Source: an uncultured beta proteobacterium (GTDB lineage Bacteria > Pseudomonadota > Gammaproteobacteria > Burkholderiales > Burkholderiaceae_C). Taken from it: a DNA stretch of 11,536 bases. Of this stretch, positions 7,344-11,536 are shown piece by piece. Every line of letters starts with the position of its first letter. Positions within the stretch are counted from its first letter, which is position 1. Location: positions 1 through 11,536 of the forward strand of contig CAIQEX010000199.1 in assembly GCA_903870955.1 (NCBI GenBank). The letters are read 5' to 3'. The notes under the pieces were generated by a model that made no database searches, was not told the origin of the DNA, and saw only the letters and a program-made list of their open reading frames with translations. The position numbers and the translations under genes were made by a program.

Positions 7344-8222
7344 TCATGCGGAGAAGTGCAGCGCCCAGGCACTGACCATCATTCCGGAAACGTAAAGCGG
7401 CACGCCAAAGGCGCTGAGCATCAAGGCTTTCTCTTTGGGCTGGCGCACAAAGCGCTGCATCAGCGGCAGTTGGGCCAGCCCAAGCACCAGCACGGCAGCC
7501 GCATGCCACGGCAAGCCCCAATTCAAGAGCAGGATTACCACCACGGCCTGCGGCACCAGCATGAAGGCACAGGCGGTCTTTGCCGCCGAAACCATGCCCA
7601 ACTGCACCGGCAACGAGCGGATGCCCATCTGCGCATCGCCCTCGACCGCTTTGAAGTCGTTCAGCGTCATGATTCCGTGGGCTCCGGCGCTGTACAGCAG
7701 CGCCAGCACCAGAGAACGCTCGTCGGGGAGCGCACCGCCCATCATCACGGCACCGCCCGTAATCCAGGCCAGGCCCTCGTAACTCAGGGCGCACGCGGCA
7801 TTGCCCCACCAGCCGTTTTGCTTCAGTCGAAAGGGCGGCGCGCTATAAGCCCAGGCCAGCACCAGGCCCAGGGCACAGGCCCAAAAACCCCAGGTGCCCA
7901 GGCTCCAGGCCCAGACCAGTGACATCAGTGTCCAGAGGATGGCGATGTACAAACCCCACTGCCCCGGCATGCGACCGGAGGGAATCGGGCGGTTCGGTTC
8001 GTTGATGGCGTCAACATGCCGGTCAAACCAGTCATTGACGGCCTGGCTACTGGCGCACACCAGCGGGCCGGTCAGCACCAGACCGAGAAATATCAACAGG
8101 AGATTGCCTCCCATACTTTGGGACGAGGCCACCACGCCACAGGCAAAAGCCCACATCGGCGGAAACCAGGTGATGGGCTTGAGTAGTTCGGCTACGGTAG
8201 AAAAAGAGGGGTGACTCGCCAT
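7344..8222 (-). CDS. bchG: Bacteriochlorophyll a synthase (geranylgeranyl transferase)
   Basis: BchG (292 aa) is a membrane prenyltransferase of the UbiA family. It esterifies bacteriochlorophyllide a with geranylgeranyl diphosphate, the substrate BchP or its product then works on. Seen: the family N-terminus LLKPITWFPPMWAFACG (13-29), the first Asp-rich diphosphate/Mg motif NDWFDRHVD (63-71) followed by NEPNRPIPSGR, and the second motif NDFKAVEGD (188-196). Several hydrophobic helices span the rest. The ATG at 8222 places the LLKP motif at the expected distance from the start; the Shine-Dalgarno is weak. It lies 61 bases after ppsR, and that gap carries its own PpsR box, so bchGP may be transcribed independently of ppsR. 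Confidence 0.95.
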   Translation of the reverse strand: MASHPSFSTVAELLKPITWFPPMWAFACGVVASSQSMGGNLLLIFLGLVLTGPLVCASSQAVNDWFDRHVDAINEPNRPIPSGRMPGQWGLYIAILWTLMSLVWAWSLGTWGFWACALGLVLAWAYSAPPFRLKQNGWWGNAACALSYEGLAWITGGAVMMGGALPDERSLVLALLYSAGAHGIMTLNDFKAVEGDAQMGIRSLPVQLGMVSAAKTACAFMLVPQAVVVILLLNWGLPWHAAAVLVLGLAQLPLMQRFVRQPKEKALMLSAFGVPLYVSGMMVSAWALHFSA

Positions 8223-8251
8223 GCGCCCATTTTTGACAGGCTTCGCATAGA

Positions 8252-8282
8252 TGTCAATTAAAATTTACACAATAAGTGTCAA
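8252..8282. promoter_or_regulatory. PpsR box and half-site upstream of bchG
   Basis: TGTCAATTAAAATTTACA (8252-8269) is an exact TGT-N12-ACA match inside the 61-base ppsR-bchG gap. A second TGTCAA half-site lies at 8277-8282, one base from the ppsR stop codon, and ACAC-AATAA-GTGT (8267-8279) forms an inverted repeat joining them. On the minus strand 8257-8252 reads TTGACA, a perfect -35; 17 bases further, 8234-8229 reads AAAAAT, a possible -10. That would put the transcript start almost at the bchG ATG, so the exact promoter is uncertain. Confidence 0.65.
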
Positions 8283-8283
8283 T

Positions 8284-9675
8284 TTACGAATTCAACCCGT
8301 CTGACTCGCTCACCATGTCGAAGCGCCGCAGCTTTACATACAGGCTCTGCCGGGACAGGCCCAGCATCTCAGCCGCAGACGCCCGGTTGTTACCGGTCAG
8401 CTCGAGCGCCGACTGAATGCACATTTTCTCGATCATGTCGATGGTTTCGCCGACGATGTCCTTCATCGGCATGCGGCCGACCAAGCGCGACAACTCCGCC
8501 ACGGAACCGGCCATGCCGGTTGCGGCCGGTGTTTCCTGGGCCCGCCTGCGCACCACATCCTTGGCGTAGAAGGCGTAGAAGGTTTCCTCGCCGACCAGCG
8601 CCTGCGCCGAAATTTCCACCGCCATCGGGGTGCCGGCCACGGCCCGCAATTCGGTCGCAAAGTCCTTCACCACCGACTGGGACCGCAGATGCGTCAGCAG
8701 CACGCCCCAGTCCACACCGCCGCGTGCCAACCAGTTTTCCAGCGGCTGGCCATACAACTGGGACAGCCCGGCTGCACCCAGCATGGACAAAAACGCCGCA
8801 TTGGCCGACTGAATGCGCCCGTAGCGGTCGGTGAGTACAAAGCCGTCGGGAGCCTGCTCCATCGCCTGGGCAAACATCAGTTGCTGGCTGGAACTGGTGC
8901 TCTGGGCCTGCGCCACATCGTTGGCCAGCAGGCGCACCATGAATTGCGGCCCGCCCTCCTGGCGGAACACGGCCGCAGAGAGCGTGCAATCCACCGACGC
9001 GCCAGCGCAGCGCACGCGGCTCATCTCGATGCGGCCGGTGGCGTGGGCCATGCGCAGCAGCGACTGCACATCCTCGCGAAAGCCTGGCTCGAAACAGTCA
9101 TACAAATCGCGCCCCACCAGTTTCTTGCCGGAATCCTTAATGAAGGTCAAGGTGTTGGCATTGGTGTCCAGGATGCGGTAGTGGGTGCCATCGACGATCA
9201 GAACGGCCTCATTCGAGGTTTCAAACAGCGTGCGGAATTTGGCCTCCACGTGGCGCAGACGCAAATAGTCGCGCTCGATCGATTGCTGGGTTTCGATGAG
9301 GCGGCGCTGCAACACGGCAATGGCTTCCATGTCGCGGCCGAGCGCCAATATCCGGCCATCCGCACCCAGACTGACCACCGCGTACTGAATCGGAATATCC
9401 ACGCCCTGGGGCGAAACGTGGTTGACATGGCGCCAGCGGATCTCGGCTCCGGCCTTGTCCGGGTTCAGCATGTCGGCAATTTTGGGATGACTCTCATTGG
9501 TGGTCGTTTCCGTCCAGTGCCGGCCCACCCAATCCTGGCTGGCTAATGCAGCCAACTCGGATTTGCGAATTGAAACGTCTTCAATCACCCCGTCCTTGCT
9601 CAGGATGAGTGCGAGATCGGATGCAGCCCCCACCAGTCTGGCAAGGGTTTCAGCGCTTAAGGTTCCAAGCTTCAT
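8284..9675 (-). CDS. ppsR: PpsR/CrtJ, PAS-HTH repressor of photosynthesis genes
   Basis: PpsR (463 aa) binds TGT-N12-ACA sites and represses bch, crt and puc genes under aerobic or light conditions in purple bacteria; it also activates some genes in Rubrivivax. Seen: an N-terminal PAS-like domain (about 8-120), a helical glutamine linker (120-145, IETQQSIERDYLRL), PAS1 (about 146-255), PAS2 (about 262-378), and a Fis-type HTH (about 405-455) with NNRASAAEMLGLSRQSLYVKLRRF. Cysteines are at 194, 223, 230 and 419. Cys419, just before the HTH, is the conserved redox Cys (C424 in Rhodobacter sphaeroides); the other Rhodobacter Cys (C251) seems absent. Length matches the family (464 aa in R. sphaeroides). 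A near-consensus box overlaps its translation start region, suggesting autoregulation. Confidence 0.95.
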   Translation of the reverse strand: MKLGTLSAETLARLVGAASDLALILSKDGVIEDVSIRKSELAALASQDWVGRHWTETTTNESHPKIADMLNPDKAGAEIRWRHVNHVSPQGVDIPIQYAVVSLGADGRILALGRDMEAIAVLQRRLIETQQSIERDYLRLRHVEAKFRTLFETSNEAVLIVDGTHYRILDTNANTLTFIKDSGKKLVGRDLYDCFEPGFREDVQSLLRMAHATGRIEMSRVRCAGASVDCTLSAAVFRQEGGPQFMVRLLANDVAQAQSTSSSQQLMFAQAMEQAPDGFVLTDRYGRIQSANAAFLSMLGAAGLSQLYGQPLENWLARGGVDWGVLLTHLRSQSVVKDFATELRAVAGTPMAVEISAQALVGEETFYAFYAKDVVRRRAQETPAATGMAGSVAELSRLVGRMPMKDIVGETIDMIEKMCIQSALELTGNNRASAAEMLGLSRQSLYVKLRRFDMVSESDGLNS

Positions 9676-9682
9676 GAGATTG

Positions 9683-9700
9683 CGTCAATGTGAATTGACA
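9683..9700. promoter_or_regulatory. Near-consensus PpsR box at the ppsR start
   Basis: CGTCAATGTGAATTGACA keeps the arms GTCAA-N6-TTGAC of the bchI palindrome but has CGT in place of the left TGT. It ends seven bases upstream of the ppsR ATG (9675). PpsR bound here would cover the translation-initiation region and block elongation or initiation of its own transcript. Confidence 0.55.
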
Positions 9701-9711
9701 AAAGCAACGCG

Positions 9712-9752
9712 ATTCGCGCCATACATTGTATTACGAGACGCGAATTCACCAA
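9712..9752 (-). promoter_or_regulatory. Possible ppsR promoter with flanking inverted repeat
   Basis: On the minus strand, TACAAT (9730-9725) is a 5/6 match to a -10 element, with TTGGTG (9752-9747) 16 bases upstream as a poor -35. The -10 sits inside the arms of a perfect 7-bp inverted repeat, ATTCGCG (9712-9718) and CGCGAAT (9739-9745), and overlaps a smaller one, ATACA-T-TGTAT (9721-9731). The start would fall near 9718, about 43 bases before the ppsR ATG. The regulator that might read the repeat is unknown. Confidence 0.35.
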
Positions 9753-10005
9753 ACCGATTCGATTTGACCTCATCTTCGTTGGGGTATCGCAGCATACACC
9801 GCGCAATGCGCCGCGCTGCCGCCTACAGACAAGGGGCCAGGGCAAGCCGCGCGCCAGAAGCACACGATTCAAAAGGCGTGGTACGCAGTCGGCGCTCAGA
9901 ACGACAGGCATGGCATGGGCACCCCATTAATTGTTCTCGCATTAGTTTTAACCCTAATCCGAATCCAATGCCATAAAAAACTTCCATTGTGTAACTAAAA
10001 TAATA

Positions 10006-10023
10006 CGTCAATTTCAGTTGACA
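10006..10023. promoter_or_regulatory. PpsR box upstream of bchF
   Basis: CGTCAATTTCAGTTGACA has perfect arms GTCAA/TTGAC (10007-10022) and is nearly the same as the bchI palindrome: 21 of 24 bases agree over 10004-10027 against 2259-2282. The left TGT is CGT, so it is one base off the TGT-N12-ACA consensus. It overlaps the -35 of the bchF promoter, so bound repressor would exclude RNA polymerase. Confidence 0.7.
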
Positions 10024-10046
10024 CATTCGTTGCGAGCACATACATT
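10018..10046 (+). promoter_or_regulatory. Sigma-70-type promoter of bchF
   Basis: TTGACA (10018-10023, perfect -35) is followed after exactly 17 bases by TACATT (10041-10046, 4/6 match to TATAAT). Transcription would start near 10053, giving a leader of only about 15 bases before the ATG at 10068. The -35 lies within the PpsR box. Confidence 0.6.
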
Positions 10047-10067
10047 GACCTAAACCAAATGAATTGA

Positions 10068-11536
<1,469 letters not shown>

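Larger units (their letters stand above)
9676..10067. other. 392-base gene-free divergent region, ppsR-bchF
   Basis: No coding sequence with recognisable protein character was found on either strand. The region holds the ppsR box (9683-9700), a possible ppsR promoter with an inverted repeat (9712-9752), a GC-rich middle (about 9790-9920) with nothing I can name, an AT-rich stretch (about 9925-10005) with a short inverted repeat ATTAG/CTAAT (9941-9958), and the bchF box and promoter (10006-10046). In many alphaproteobacteria the ppaA/aerR antirepressor gene lies next to ppsR; none is seen here. Confidence 0.6.

Noticed and set aside
8689..9546. A 285-codon open frame on the plus strand opposite ppsR
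   Set aside because: It is antisense to an unmistakable ppsR, with no recognisable motif and no ribosome binding site.
10044..10065. FNR-type site near TTGACC upstream of bchF
   Set aside because: The second half does not read RTCAA; the match is too poor to the TTGAY-N4-RTCAA pattern.

Overview
The window is a piece of an anoxygenic photosynthesis gene cluster from a purple proteobacterium. High GC, compact gene spacing and the order bchI-bchD-bchO // bchP-bchG-ppsR // bchF-bchN suggest a Burkholderiales (Rhodoferax/Rubrivivax-like) betaproteobacterium. That placement is inference from gene order and protein character; no search was run. Nine protein genes are supported, two of them cut by the window edges. 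I see no rRNA, tRNA, CRISPR or insertion sequence.

Layout. (1) 1-1527 (+): the 3' two thirds of a bacteriophytochrome (rest of GAF, PHY, a C-terminal PAS and a short helical tail, no kinase). It meets tail to tail, with a 12-base overlap, (2) bphO, the biliverdin-producing heme oxygenase (2133-1516, -). (3) 2134-2328: a divergent control region with a perfect PpsR/CrtJ palindrome. (4) bchI-bchD-bchO (+), Mg-chelatase subunits I and D and the BchO hydrolase-like protein. (5) A 9-bp tandem repeat lies between bchO and the converging bchP. (6) ppsR-bchG-bchP (-): the photosynthesis repressor, bacteriochlorophyll synthase and geranylgeranyl reductase, with a PpsR box between ppsR and bchG. (7) 9676-10067: a 392-base gene-free divergent region with a box at each end. 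(8) bchF and the first 313 codons of bchN (+), overlapping by ATGA, presumably continuing into bchB/H/L/M beyond the window.

How it works together. BchI/BchD (with BchH outside the window) insert Mg into protoporphyrin IX. BchN (with BchB/BchL) reduces protochlorophyllide in the dark. BchF hydrates the 3-vinyl group, BchG attaches the C20 tail and BchP reduces that tail. PpsR probably represses most of these units through TGT-N12-ACA boxes seen upstream of bchI/bphO, bchG, bchF and ppsR itself.

The most interesting feature is the light-sensing module built into the cluster: a kinase-less phytochrome, its chromophore-making enzyme, and PpsR, with bphO facing bchI across one shared PpsR palindrome. 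In Bradyrhizobium ORS278 and Rhodopseudomonas palustris, phytochromes of this shape relieve PpsR repression in far-red light. The same circuit is inferred here.
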